From: Sipunculus nudus
Taxonomy: Eukaryota > Annelida > Sipuncula > Golfingiida > Sipunculidae
DNA length: 64,000 nucleotides
Assembly (NCBI GenBank): GCA_026874595.1
Contig: CM049315.1
Location: 69,079,916-69,143,915 of the forward strand
Reading direction: 5' to 3'
A program made the translations under genes and the position numbers. Position 1 is the first letter of the stretch; every line of letters starts with the position of its first letter. Below are positions 35,959 to 48,149 of the stretch, in pieces. The notes beneath the pieces are model-generated. The model was not told the DNA's origin. It did no database searches and saw only the letters and a program-made list of their open reading frames with translations.

Positions 35959-36063
35959 CTTTTTCTCTCCATTGATAAGGAAGGTGTTCCACTTCATTCC
36001 GTCATCACCATAACCAAGACTGAAACTTTGAACCCAGTATTTGCGGGGTGAATGTTCCACACC
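35959..36063 (-). CDS. host gene exon 4: middle of the F5/8 type C domain
   Basis: The exon is 105 bases, exactly 35 codons, phase 0 at both ends, between ATACATTGTAG and AAG/GTTATG. It encodes GVEHSPRKYWVQSFSLGYG, then DDGMKWNTF and INGEKK. This matches the central strands of discoidin domains (Y/W-V-x-S-F/Y-x-L-x-Y/G-x-x-DG-x-x-W). It fits seamlessly between exons 3 and 5; intron 4 is only 462 bases. It was too short to stand out as an open frame. Confidence 0.85.
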
Positions 36064-36542
36064 CTACAATGTATAAATGAAACTCTTTACAACAGACAGT
36101 AAATGGTAGCAAGATCAGCTTACACGACCAGTAAAATCGTCAAGCAAGCAGGTTCAGAGGGACCATTTATTTGTTGGTGAGGGACTTTTGCATCATACGA
36201 AACATTTGCTTCCAAGAAGCCACTGACTACTGTGTACTACTAAATAATCAATATTGTCTGTTCACTACGTCGTCAAAGTAGCGGTGAAGGAGGTACAATC
36301 TTAACTTGACAGTAGTTTTTTTCCTACCTGCATATATGTGGCGTAGGTATCCAGGATATTGGACCCCCCACTTCAAAGGTCTCAGAGTAAAATCTAGAAC
36401 CTCCATCCCACCCCGTATAAAATCATATAATGTGTTCGTGATAAGGAAACGAATATACATTGGGACAGAATCATTATAGTATAATGGAATTAAGCAAAAC
36501 ATTGAAAGTGAAAACAATTAGTGAATGATACAATAAACTAAT
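36064..36542 (-). other. host intron 3, exon-proximal part
   Basis: The open minus-strand frame at 36248-36517 has no discoidin or other family motif and is probably chance intronic sequence. Nothing else is recognised. Confidence 0.45.
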
Positions 36543-36940
36543 GGGGCTGTCCCACTTAGGCGACTCTACAGGCGACTACAGGCGATCAGATTGTCGTCTT
36601 TTGGTCGCCGATAAACAAGGGACTGGACCTCCGCTACGACAATAGTCTACGACAAGCTACAACAGGTTGACGACTGACTGACGACAAGCTACGACAAGCG
36701 CCGACAAACAGCGACACAATCGCCGCGACGAAGGACAATCACCTACGACAACGAACGACTTCAATGGCGACAACCTACGACCGCATCTACGCCTATAGAA
36801 GACATGCTTCGCACACTGGCGTCAAAAAAGTTGTCGCCTGAGAATTTTGAATATGTTGAATATTCAGCGGCGACAGGTGAGAGGTCACGCGTCTTTTGGC
36901 GACTTCGGGCAACTAAGAGTCTCCTAAATGGAACAGCCCC
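36543..36940. mobile_element. 398-bp MITE, ISL2EU/Harbinger-like ends
   Basis: The ends GGGGCTGTCCCACTTAGGCG and (reverse complement of the right end) GGGGCTGTTCCATTTAGGAG form an imperfect terminal inverted repeat extending past 20 bases. AT flanks both sides (36541-36542 and 36941-36942), which could be a 2-base target duplication. Inside are many CTACGAC/GCGAC repeats and no coding capacity. Superfamily placement rests on the GGG start and AT target and is tentative. Confidence 0.75.
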
Positions 36941-36942
36941 AT

Positions 36943-38272
36943 AAGTTTATCCTTTGGGCATCGGGCCCATTTTGGCTGGGCGAATTTCAAGTTTGCCTGA
37001 GGCATCTTCTACGGCTTTCACTGCGTAAAAACCCCTTCACACTCAGCCACTTTCCACCTCGTCCTCCAAAAATCCTTTGGACGCAGTTAGAACCTACGAT
37101 AATGTAGTCTGAACGTAGTAGAAACTGGTAATTATGTGGTATAGTCTCCATGGACGTGGGAACCAGGGCTGACATTTGGATATGATCAGGATGTTGTGGC
37201 ACTTAGGGCGTGATTAAAAAAGCTGAGTGAGGGGGCAGTAAGAAGTTAATCAAGAACGTAGTCATGAGAGTATTGACGTTGGAATGATGTCATTCAAAAC
37301 TTGTAGGAACTTCACTGGCGTTGTAGAAGATGACGCGTACAGTCGATTGCATAGCATTCTCACTGCGTTGTCACTGTCTTTGTCTCCGCATTTCAGTGAT
37401 CTCTCCACGTTTGTGCTATGACGACGGTACGTCTACGCCACGTGATAGAATATTGCTTTACGATTTATATGTTTATTCTCTTCATTCCACGTCTATGGCA
37501 CTCTTGTCACACTCAGAGTATATATACTGGATCCAATTCCTCAAGTATGGGTATGAACATACAGCATAAGAAGTTCTTCTGCAAATTGCTCTGCTTCATG
37601 AAAGATCTTTACTTGATGCAATAGTATCTGTATTTATGTCGGTGAGAAGTAACAGAAAAGAAGAGAACCTCTCTCGGATTCCTTGCAGTTGCGGCATAGT
37701 TGTAGACTGTAATTGATTATCTTAAATACAAGGTTATCAGGAGGAAAAAGAGACGAGTCGATTCTGGATTGAAAACTAATATAGGCTGCACAGACGTCCT
37801 ACCGTTCCGCAATTAAACAAACTTCAATGGTCCGCTTTAATATGCAAGTCGTTACATATACCCTCTTTTGAGAAGGCTGTTTTAGTATCCTGTAGTATCG
37901 AAACTCAATTTAAGGACCGCTTCCTGAGCGCATTTTATTTGGGTTATGCTCCCCGAATGTGTTATGTGGATAAACACAGTAGTTCATACAGCAGTCCTAC
38001 GAGTTGTGTCTACATTACAGTTCTGACTGCAGGAGGTTTTGATTTTAGAACAAGGTTATTTAAATAATTACACTAGGAGTCGCACTTTTGGTGACCTGAG
38101 TTGTGGTTTGTACAACTCAGACCACCTCCGCATCTTCCCGGACGAGCCCCGATACCATAGGTTTTGTCTACATAACCTTAAGCCTAAGTTTATTTTTATC
38201 AGATGAAAATGGATTACAATCGATTTCAGATTCGAACCCTGGTGGCGTTCAAATCCAGTTAGGTCCGCCTTT
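36943..38272 (-). other. host intron 3, no feature recognised
   Basis: No coding or repeat family is recognised. A GGTTCGAATC box-B-like string on the minus strand near 38230 could be from an old SINE but has no matching box A. Confidence 0.35.
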
Positions 38273-38277
38273 ACAGG

Positions 38278-38380
38278 TGTTATGTCATGTTCCAATGAAT
38301 AAATAATCCAGATGGTGTACATGTCTGTATTTATTTTGTCTTACACAGGATACATATAAGCACTTGTAAACACGATTGTT
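38278..38380 (-). repeat. truncated 3' LTR of the intron-3 Gypsy element
   Basis: 103 bases align with 49889-49991 of the 5' LTR with about seven mismatches. The remaining half of the LTR is missing because of the pol-to-LTR deletion. Confidence 0.85.
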
Positions 38381-40203
38381 TATCAAAGGCTTTTCGATGT
38401 TCAGGTGCCCATCAAGTCTACATCTTTCTTTGTCAAGTCTCAAAGGGGTGCTGTTAGCAAGGACAAGATTGGGACGAATCGACTGAGATAATTCGCCTTT
38501 CCAAGAAGTGGTTGTACCTCACTGATGTTTTGGGGTGGTTTCATTCATTTGATATAGTCAACTTTGATATGCCAATACACCTTTGTCAGATATGTAGTGC
38601 CTAAAGAATTTGATCTTGTTCTGGTTTACTGTACATTTCTCTGGCTTAAGTCTGAGTCCGACCTGTTGTGTACGCTGTAACACATATAAAGGTTTCTGGC
38701 ATGGTCTTCTTCAGTCTTTCCAAACACAACTATGTCATCAGCAATTCCAATAACGCCAGGCAGATTGTCGAATGTCTTTTGGAAAATGTCCTGAGCTGAA
38801 ACTAGGCCAAAGGGAAGTCTTTTGAAGCAGTACCGTCCGTATGGAGTATTGAATGTCGTCAGCAATTAAGAGTCTTCATCGCGTTTAATGTTCCTGTATC
38901 CAGATCTAGCATCTAGTATGCTGAATATCTTTGCACCTGCGAGTTTTGGCAGTACGTCGTCAAGGGTCGGTGTGTAGTGGTGTTCTCGTCTGACTCAATT
39001 GTTTAGTTCACGGGAATCTAAGCATATCCTGAGATCGCCATTCGGCTTTTTGACATATACCAAGGAGATTAAAGACTGGAGTATCAAGTGAGAGTCCGGC
39101 CGTGTCGAATGTTGCTGACGGGGGTCATAAAACTCGCTGCTCAAAGGCACGCTGATATGCTGCTGATAACCCCGGCGCTAATTCATACAGCGCGAGAGAC
39201 CCCCCTTCGGCGTGACTTCGTAACATCTCGGTAATTCCCGGCTGCGGTAAACATGGGCAATAATACGAGAACAACGCCGTCAGTGACAGAGTGGGCGATG
39301 GCTCACTATTATCCATCAAAATGAAGTCATCCGTTCATAAACCTCAAAATATTTAGTTATCGACGGAACGGAATGCTATAATACAAGGCTAATTATTAAT
39401 ATGTGTCAGAAGGTTGGGAACTGATGTAATTTTTAATAATTCCGATGTTATTCAGGGAAAGTAAGGTTTACTTTTACCAGTCGTCCGTCATTAATCACGG
39501 CAGAAGTTGATGCAGATGCCCGCATCTATCCAAAATCGATCCAGTGATTTCTCAACACGAGACTTCTCTAGATATATTTGTAACGCACAATTCTTGACAA
39601 AACAAACCATTTTTGTATTTATAATTCCGGTCAATGTCATTCCAGTGATATGCCGCTCAGTTACTGGATATATCGCTCTCCGTTTCAGCGGGCTGCAGCG
39701 GACCGCGTAAGTAACATCTAGCAGACTCGCTTTATCAAAGGCCGTGCCGCCGCTGCGCCTGACCGCTGCACAAAAGGCGCACAATAGAGTTAATGGGCTT
39801 ATCAGGTCTTAATTGCAATTAGCGCACCACTGACACTCGGGACTTCTGACAGTTGATACTCCAGTCTGTAATCTCCTTGCATATACTAAGCTTTTGACCC
39901 AGTCAGTTGGTCCATCAACCTTTCCAATTATGTCCAAGTCTGTCATTTAGTTCTTTTCTTAGAGGCTCTTTCAGTGCCTCAGGCACACGTCTGGGTGGTT
40001 TGATTATAAGTTCGGCGTCTGATTTTTAGCTTTATGTTGTATTCGCCTGGGAACAATCCAACCCCTTTAAAACATTCAGGAAATATGTCCATAAAGTCTT
40101 TTTCGGGATCACCACTAATACCGTCAAGGTTGTTTTTGAGTTGTCTGGGCTGTCATTGTGTACCACATATATTTGACCTTGTTCGTGGCATGTTCTACAG
40201 TCT
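38381..40203 (-). pseudogene. Gypsy reverse transcriptase, interrupted and 3'-deleted
   Basis: Reading down from 40203, the region before RT (40200-39900) includes CFKGVGLFPGEYNIKL, IKPPRRVPEALKEPLRKEL and a VDGPTDWV motif. The 819-base element then interrupts; beyond it come KKPNGDLRICLDSRELN, PTLDDVLPKLAGAKIFSILD (first catalytic Asp), TTFNTPYGRYCFKRLPFGL, and IADDIVVFG, where the catalytic Asp pair is intact. The frame continues through the connection (LGKANYLSRFVP) and ends directly in LTR sequence. Stops lie near 38500, 38865 and 39005. It is a defunct copy. Confidence 0.85.
39054..39886. mobile_element. 819-bp TIR element inside Gypsy RT, 7-bp target duplication
   Basis: CATATAC at 39054-39060 and 39880-39886 flanks 39061-39879. 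The ends are inverted repeats beginning CAAGGAGATTA(A/C)AGACTGG and extending about 35 bases with few mismatches. Removing the element and one duplication copy makes the interrupted RT frame continuous. It has no transposase; two G+C-richer open frames inside have no family match. The superfamily is not assigned. Confidence 0.85.
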
Positions 40204-40355
40204 TAGTCTGGGAGCCAGTGATGTGAATATTCAGATTTGTTGCACCCCCCCTACAACATTTGACACCATATTTTTTCTTATTCTATGGGTTTTTGCGATT
40301 AAATGAGCCCAGGTGTCACTTTATAGCTTCACCTTTAAGGAAGTTACAGGACTCT
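40204..40355 (+). repeat. left terminal inverted repeat of the Academ-like element
   Basis: The outer 15 bases match the right end perfectly. Further in, TTTGTTGCACCCCCC (about 40236), ACAACATT, and the AGGTGTCACTTTATAG...TTTAAGGAAGTTA block (about 40311-40347) pair with the right end with indels. Confidence 0.75.
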
Positions 40356-42004
40356 GAAGTTTGGTAGTCATTTAACAAAAAGAACACTTAAATATGATCA
40401 ACGCTGGCATGAGAGTTTTGTTATGTTACATAAATGGTTTAATTTGATTAATCATACCTATACTGCCAAAGTCCTAATTATATTTTTTCCTTAAATGTAA
40501 TATTCGCTTTTTGTTTTGATCATAATTACAAAAAAAATACAATTTATTGTACAAGTTGCCATTAATGAAAAATGCTGATGATATTCTTCAATTAATAGTG
40601 AATGATAGTAAACAATTTCAGATCAATAGTTCATTGGTCAAAACCTATTGTCTGCATATCAAATGCGACTGGAATTTGTTCGTTAATTCAAAATGTTTCT
40701 AGTTTTATATATATTTATATATTCATGGATTTAATTTAAAGAAAGCATTTGACAGTGTAAAAGATAGAATCTTGCGCATAGCTGTTGTACAATTCCATAT
40801 TTACGCGGTAAATGAGACAAGTATTGCAATTAATTAGCACATTCTACATATATTCATTTGAAATATCCTTTATTCTATTTGATATACACAAAAACCTGAT
40901 GAAGGCAGTAAATCTGTCTATGCAAGCCAACAATCTCCTTTGTAAGAAAATTAAGCCCAAGAAATTCCTTTATTTCAGAATGATCACAAATGTTTTAGCC
41001 CAATAATCAATTTGACAAAATTTGTATTACTTGCCAACAAATGAGACTGCTATGTCATTTAAATTTGTTAAATCGTTCGTGATATCGACAGATTCTGTTA
41101 CTTGATTTTATTCTACAAAAGCTTTTGACAGTGTAATGACCAGGACTAAAATTGATCAAAACAACAAATGTTGAACATTCTGAAACATTTACTTAAATTA
41201 ATCATTTAGGTTTAATGCATATTTGTCAAATTATGGAAATATTTCATGCCATTTGCTTGCACTGCTAATTCTGTTTATTCATTATCTTGTACCAGTGCAA
41301 CCATGTCTATCCAAGTGGATTGCCTGCATGAAAACCTATAACATTAGGTCAGCTGTCTTTTTCCGCATTGAAGGTGACAGTAGCCTGAATGAGGGGTCGC
41401 TTTTTTATTTTAAGTTATTTTGCAATTTCAGCATTACTTCGCCGTGACTTAAGTAGTTACACATCAAGATCGGTAATCTGTTTGTGGACCGTTCATGAGG
41501 ATAATTTTAATTCAGGGAAATCATGGTCATTTTTCCTTGAAGCTCTTCCATCGAATTATTGCTCTTAGTTTTTTTCTCATTTGCACAAATACAGGTCCCT
41601 CTGCTAAATTCCAATAAGGCATTTGATGCGAACAAGGAAAAAACTTTTTAGCACCCCCAGCTAAAAGCATGTGGTAAAATATGAATGTTGCAAGCTTTGA
41701 TAGATAACAAGGCTACACTGAGGAACCGCCACAAGCATGTGATACATTTTGATACATTGTGCAAGCTGATTTGATTCATAAAAAGTGATTGGATAAATTA
41801 TTTTTTAAATAAAAGAGAAGAATCATTCTTTTATACAAATAGTCTTGGTAAGCAATACACAATTTTAGTCCTCTGGCTAGTTGTGATCAAAAGCTTTTTT
41901 TGATCCGCCAATTGGTTAACTCTCACATTGAAAGATATGCATTAAAGCAGATATATCATTTTGTAATTCCACTGCTATAAAACACTATTTCCATTGTAAC
42001 CAAC
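40356..42004 (+). other. 5' noncoding part of the Academ-like element
   Basis: A+T-rich and without a long frame. Short strings reading KAFDS-like (near 40750, 41118 and 41615) recall an RT motif but are isolated; see rejected items. Confidence 0.45.
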
Positions 42005-45000
42005 ATGGCAGAATCATCCTTTGAACTTTCAGGTTCCAAAAGTAAGAAAGCAAAATTTCTGGACATTTCGAAATGTATCTTTTGTCAAACCACATCTAAA
42101 GACAAATTATCATGCGCATCAGTCCAAGGAATAGCACGTTTGCGAGAAGTGACTGCCATTAGACAGGACGAAACATGTAAACGTTTACAAGAACAATGGT
42201 CATCGGTAGAAGAATCTGCAAAATGGCATCTGAATTGTTATAAGAAATACACAAGGAAAACAAATGTAGACAGATATTTGCAGAGGCGTCAGCTGCCAAT
42301 ATCAGTGGAGATCAAAGAGGCAGGCCCTTCCTGCTCCAAGGAATATGTTACATCTCCAGTCAAAACCAGAAAAACGTCTGGCGTATCCACAGATTGGAGT
42401 AAATGTGTAATTTGTCAAAAAACATATAAAAAAGGTGATTCCTCTTTGTCACAGATCCTCACTGTTTCCGCGTCGGAATCATTACGGCATGCTGCAGAAA
42501 CAAAGAAAGACAGAGCAGTTCTCTTACGAATAAGGGGAGAGGACTTGATAGCTGTAGAAGCTAAATACCACCGTCCGTGTTACATGAATTACACGTCAAA
42601 GACAAACTTAATGACAGCACCAGAGAATGACCCACAGGAAGATGATAGTCAGCATAGGGAAGCATTTGCTGTTCTGTTGAGGGAAATAGATACCAAACTG
42701 ATGGATCAAAAACAGGCTTTCACCTTGACAAGTTTGGTTGAACGATACAGGGATATCTTAACAGAAAAAATGCCCGGAGAACAGAAGTACCGGGGTGAAA
42801 AATTAAAAAAACAGACTGAAAAAGTATTATGGAGAAAAAATTGTGTTTCAAGCCCAAGCTGTTCCTAAAAAGTCTGAAAAAGTCTGAAAGTCTGTTTAGC
42901 AGCTCTATAACACTAGGTGATGCCGTCCAAGCAGCAAGGCAGCTGAATGAAGATCTTGAAGACATGAAACTCGAGACCGATATCTTCGGACCACATGAAC
43001 ATGACAGCACAGAGGACCCTCAACAAATATTATATCATGCTTCACAAATACTCCGAACAACCCTTAAAGGTTGCACTGGGATAAAGACTAATCCAGTTCA
43101 ATGTGATGACATTTCTAATGAGTCTGCACTGGAGATAATTCCAGACAGCTTGTACAATTTTATATTGTGGTTGCTGGAATCAGACAGGGGTCACAGCAGC
43201 CTATCCCTGACAGCAGGTGAAGGCAAGAAAAAAGCAAGCAGTGACCAGATTGATAGACAAGTGTTATCCATCAGCCAGGACCTCCTTCATGCTTTCTCAA
43301 GGGGCACCACGCGGACACCAAAACATGTTGGCATAGCCATACTAATACGCAATATGACTGGAAGCAAACAATTTGTAACTCTTCTGAACAGATTTGGCCA
43401 CTGTTGTATTTATGATGAGCTTGAGAGAATTGATACTGCTATTGCCAACGACCAGCTGAAGAAAGGAGAAGCAAATGATGGTGTGGTACTGCCATCAAAC
43501 ATCATACCAGGATCGTTTGTGCAGGCAGCGACAGATAATGATGATCTCATTGAGGAAACCCTTGATGGCAAACAGACTACACATGCGACAACACTAGTGC
43601 TTTACCAACGGCAGTCATGTGAGCAAAGAAGAGTCCAGGGGCAATTTGCTGAGTCAGTTTGTCTTACCAGCACACGTTCAAGATCTCTATCGGGTCAATG
43701 TCCAGGACAAGAGATTTTAAACTTCAGTGTGTCCGGCAAGCATCCCAAGGCCAGCAGGTTTGTTGGGGAAAGTCTCTCTGGAATGGTATAGCCAGGCTAC
43801 CAGGAATGCTGAAGCAAAGAATATTGATGAAGCCTGGATGATTTGTCGACTTTGTCCACAAAAGCTATTCCAAGTCAGCCTTCAACCAAAAGCAAATCAG
43901 TCAGTACCTGGATGGACCCCTTTCAATGCACTGTTGAGCAGCAAAAATCCCCCAGTTACCAAAATCGGTTACTGCCCAATGATACCAGAGCCCCAACACA
44001 GTATTCGACAGTCTTTACCGTAATGAAAACGGTCCAGACGATGATGAAATCACTTGGACAAATGACAACAGTTATCACATTTGATGAAGCCATATATTGT
44101 AAGGCAAAGGAAATACAATGGCGCAATCCAGATACTTTCCAAGGCTTGTCATAAGATTAGGTGGTTTTCATATGGCCCTCACTTTTCTAGCATCAATTGG
44201 AAAGTTGTATGATGAGAGTGGACTTCAAGATATTTTGATTGAATCTGAAACATATGGTAGCACAAGAGTGCGTCAGCTAATAAAGGCAAATCATACAACA
44301 GCGGAGTTAGAGCTCACAAACTTATGCTGGAAGCAATGATGCGACTGAGATGGAAGGCAATGGGTGATTGGATGAAAACAAGTGAGGTACATGCAGAATT
44401 AACTGACCAGGAAGAACTCATCCAGCTTATTGAGAGATTCTGTGACCTGCTTGAGAATGACTATTCAGAAGACATCAATATTGCTTTCCAACAAATTTTG
44501 CATAAAATGCCTTTCATCCAAAACATTCAAGATCAGTTTTGCAGGGAAGGGGAATCATCACTTACCTTCAAATTCTGGAGCAATTATCTTGATATGATAT
44601 GTTGTCTACTTGCCTTTATAAGGGCAGAGAGAGATGGAGATTGGTCCCTTCACCTAGAGTGTGTTGCAAAGATGATACCATATTTCTTTGCAGCCGATAG
44701 AATTAACTATGCACGCTAGGCCTGCGTTTATTTGGCAGATATGCAAAGGCTGGATGTTACTGCTCCAGATGTGTATGAACAATTCTGTCAGGGAAATCAT
44801 CCTGTTAAAAGGTCACGCCAACGATTTAACCAAGTCTGGAGTGACATGGCATTAGAGCAAAGTGTTAACAGGGACAGCAAAACAAAGGGAGGTATAATTG
44901 GAATCAGTATGCACCCAGGAGCGCTTAACAGGTGGTTCTTGACAGCTCATGAGAGAGCTGCTGCTACATCAGCCATAAAAGTGATGGCAGGACTCAAAGA

Positions 45001-46890
45001 GAAAAGTGATCTTGGAAAACACAGCCACAAGGAACTGGGCTCTAAGCGAAAAATGAGAGATGAACATGATATCCAAAAAATAGTGGACACAATTAAAGGC
45101 CAAATGATTAATCCATTCATACTTGTTCAACCAGCGGAACAGCTGTGTAACATTGCCACAGGTGTCATTGCACCAGATACAACAGCAAAAGACTTGACAT
45201 CTTCTTTTCTCATTGGACAAAAGGCAATGAATGTATTTGTGGAAGACAGATTGAAAACAGGAAAAGTTCCATTCTTTGACCCGATTCGTAAACTAAATAT
45301 TCAGAAGTTTTCAAATGTAAGTGCCTAGAAGAGTAAAAGGGACAGTTCAACCGCTATGAAGCTTGCTTCGGTGAATGAGGACAGAGAACTTTTCAGCCGA
45401 ATAGTAGTTGTTGCAAAAACAAGAAATGTTGACCTGAAACAAGTTTTTGTACACGAGCTCTCATCAGTGCCATATTCATTGGCACATGCGGATGGAAGAC
45501 TAAGGAAGGCTACTAAGAGCACACTTTTAGGAGAGTTAGAAAGAGAGGTTTCAATGCACTGTGATATGCCTAATACAGGATCATCCATCTGGATTATCGA
45601 TGGGATGGCCATTCTTCAGATGGTAGGATCTCGAGGAGCAGTCAACTTTGGACAGCTCAGTAAAAATATATTGCAGCTGATAATGAAGCCATTCAAGTGT
45701 ACAGCATGCAAACGTTTAGATGTAGTATTTGATGCATATAACACAGAGCACTCGATAAAGAGTTTCGAGAGAGCAAGACGCCAAACATCTGACAGCATTG
45801 AAATGTGTATTCACAGCAAAGATACCCCACTCCCAAAGGATTGGAAGCGCTTTATGTGCAGTCCCAAGAATAAAGCTGCTCTTACATCATTCCTCTCTGA
45901 GAACTGGTGTGTGGCTGCCCCTGAGTTGATGAAAGAAGGTCAAGTTTTGATACTTGCTGGTGGTTTCAGTGACCCCACACAGTCAAGGGCATTGGCAACG
46001 AGAGAGGTCAGAACCCTTGCTCACCTATGCAGCACACAGGAAGAAGCTGACACAAGGATACTTTTGCATTCAGCAGATGCGGCAATTGGCTCAAATACTA
46101 TTGTAGTGTGGTCACCTGACACAGATGTGGCTATCCTTTGCATACACTTTGTCAGAAGCCTGAATGTGCAAATCTGGTTCAAAACAGGGGTCAAGGACAA
46201 GGCTAGATTCATTCCCATCCATGAAATAGCAGGCAAACTGGGTGACGAGATCAGTCAACTTCTACCAGGGCTCCATGCCCTAACGTGTTGTGACTCAACA
46301 AGTGGAAGTTTCTCAGTTGGCAAAGTAAAACCCCTGAAATGGGCAAGGCAAAATATTCAACAAGCACTTCCTCTGAGGGAACTTGGATCATCAAGGAGTG
46401 TTACAGAGGCTGCAGAACATGCCTGCTTTTTGCTAGTGTGTCAGATGTATGACAAAAAGTGCTGCAATGAAGATGTCAATGGTCTGAGGTACCGACTTTT
46501 TTGTCGGAAGCGAGCCAAAAATGAAGACTTGCCCCCCACATCTGACAGCCTCAGATGTCATATTGCTAGAGCAAACTACCAGTGCCTTATTTGGCGACAT
46601 GCACTGGATGCGGAGGCAACGATTCCGTCTCCAGCCGGAAATGGATGGGAGATATGTGATGGGAATATTCAGCCTGTACTCATGACACTTGACCCAGCAC
46701 CGAGAGCACTTATGGAAGTCATCACTTGCAACTGCAAAACTTCACACTGCTGAGGGCGCTGCAGTTGCTCTTCGGAGGGTCTTATTTGTACTGCAGCATG
46801 TGGTTGTGAAGGTGAAGAAAATTGTCAAAATCCTCATCGGAGTCAGCGCAGGCTTATTAGTGACTCTGATTCTTCAGATCAGGGGTAACA
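42005..46890 (+). pseudogene. Academ-like transposase with FEN/XPG-like nuclease and Cys-rich tail, broken
   Basis: The start at 42005 has a good context (AACATGG). Two Cys/His modules come first: CIFC...WHLNCYKKYT and CVIC...YHRPCYMNYT. A middle region follows with TPKHVGIAILIRNMTGS and FVQAATDNDDLIEETLDGK (about 43527), then TVITFDEAIYCKAKEIQW (about 44070) and IRLGGFHMALTFLASIGKLY, the likely Asp-containing transposase core. From 45356: SIWIIDGMAILQM, RLDVVFDAY...SFERARR, QEEADTRILLHS, VVWSPDTDVAILC and LPGLHALTCCDSTSGSF have the acidic-residue order of FEN/XPG nucleases. A tail beyond 46753 has CNC, CSC, CGC and CQNP motifs. Frame changes (about 42830, 43750, 43990, 44120 and 44320) and in-frame stops at 44717, 45326 and 46751 kill it. 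Confidence 0.8.
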
Positions 46891-47506
46891 TGGAGTTTAA
46901 GTTACCTGAGGTGTTTTGCTTAGATTATATTCCTGTACTCCAGGTAAAGTGCACGTGTTAAGATATTTCATTATATTAGAGAATCTTGCTGTGCTAAGGT
47001 TCAGCAATATTTGTAACACTTGATCCATTATATTCTCTCAAGTGTGTTGCAAAGAAATGTTTATTACCTCTGTTAAATGAAGAGTAATTGAAAGAAATTA
47101 AAATAAAAAGCATAAAAAATGTAAGACAACTACATTGTTTTAGCACGAAGTGTAGGAAAAAAAATATAAAAAAATTAAAAAAAAAATGAAAAAAAAATGT
47201 TTATTTGTTTGTTTAGTAATGTTAAAACATTCTGCAAAAATGTTAATTTGCTTTTGTGCCAATTTCAGTTCATTTTTTAACTGAAATGGCTTACGTGATA
47301 TTTAACATGCTGTATCGTTATTAGCTCAAGCCAAAAATAGATCATTGTATAAAAATTACTCTAACTTCCTTAAAAGTGTCGATAGAAAGCGACACTCGGC
47401 CTCATATGAAAGCTGAGAATCAGCTCTATCAAATGGTACCATCAAACTAATGTTGTGGGGGGGGGGGGGGTGCAACAAACTCTTATTTTAAGGCCCCTTC
47501 TGGTAT
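46891..47506 (+). repeat. 3' noncoding part and right inverted repeat of the Academ-like element
   Basis: An A-rich stretch lies at 47150-47205. From about 47360 the sequence is the inverted counterpart of the left end, including a run of 14 G at 47457-47470 before TGCAACAAA, where the left end has seven C. Confidence 0.7.
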
Positions 47507-47521
47507 CTGGCTCCCAGACTA

Positions 47522-47925
47522 TCTCGTTCGTCTTCACAGTTCAGCTGGATTAGTCCGAGGTCCACGCATGATCTTAGGCCTAAGATTGCTGGACCTTCAG
47601 CCTCAGTTACATGAAAATCAATGGTGAGTGTCTTGTCTTGGTGTGAGCATTGAAGTTCACATCGTCCATGTTGTTTTATCTGTGTCCCACCATAGGCGAG
47701 AAGCTTGACCTTTGGTGTTTGTACCCCAGCAGGTTGCCCGTTGCTTGTCAATTGGTTTGGAAATAGCACTTTATACAGTCTTGCTGGCGTGATGTTTGAC
47801 CGTGCCCCAGTATCGATTTTACATCTCACAGCAAAGGTTCCTTTTTCTGTATTAATGTCGATATTTGCAAATACCTGATCACGAGGCCTCCCTTTGAATA
47901 TGGTCTGTATTGTAATACCTTGCAA
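47522..47925 (-). pseudogene. Gypsy aspartic protease, cut by the Academ-like insertion
   Basis: The frame starts near 47925 and contains VRCKIDTGARSNITP, the D-T/S-G catalytic site, a flap-like segment with LLAYGGTQIKQHG, and AEGPAILGLRSCVDLGLIQL, the typical second hydrophobic-glycine block. The insertion lies just past this block. Upstream (48133-47926) the frame is poorly preserved linker between gag and protease. Confidence 0.8.
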
Positions 47926-48149
47926 TGCCAGTGAGCTAGAGCATTATTCATTATTCCCAATGTGCTCAACATCAATAGTGTCAAAAACAAATTCCTTAAA
48001 GTCTTCATTAATTTGTTCAGTGTCGTCTTATTCATTAGCAATTTCATGCACCCTCCTGTCAGAAGAACGTGGCTGTCTTTGTGTCTGTCCATACTGTCTA
48101 GGTCTAGATTGTGACCCCAGTCTGTCGGTTTGATACCTCATTTATAATT

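Larger units (their letters stand above)
40201..47524 (+). mobile_element. Academ-like DNA transposon, 7.3 kb, 3-bp target duplication
   Basis: The termini TAGTCTGGGAGCCAG (40204-40218) and its exact inverse (47507-47521) are flanked by TCT on both sides (40201-40203 and 47522-47524). Inverted similarity continues inward, imperfectly, for about 150 bases, including TTTGTTGCACCCCCC and a TTTAAGGAAGTTA block. Excision with one TCT restores an open Gypsy frame. A zinc-finger/DDE-type protein joined to a FEN/XPG-like nuclease plus a 3-base duplication fit the Academ superfamily. The long coding region is on the plus strand, opposite to its Gypsy host. Confidence 0.8.

Noticed and set aside
36248-36517. 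Minus-strand ORF between host exons 3 and 4 as an extra exon
   Set aside because: The discoidin domain is continuous without it, and inserting it would break the domain. No suitable splice phase was needed.
40728-41640. Three short KAFDS-like strings resembling RT motif A
   Set aside because: Each is isolated, without neighbouring RT blocks, in A+T-rich sequence inside the Academ-like element. Chance or deep decay cannot be excluded.
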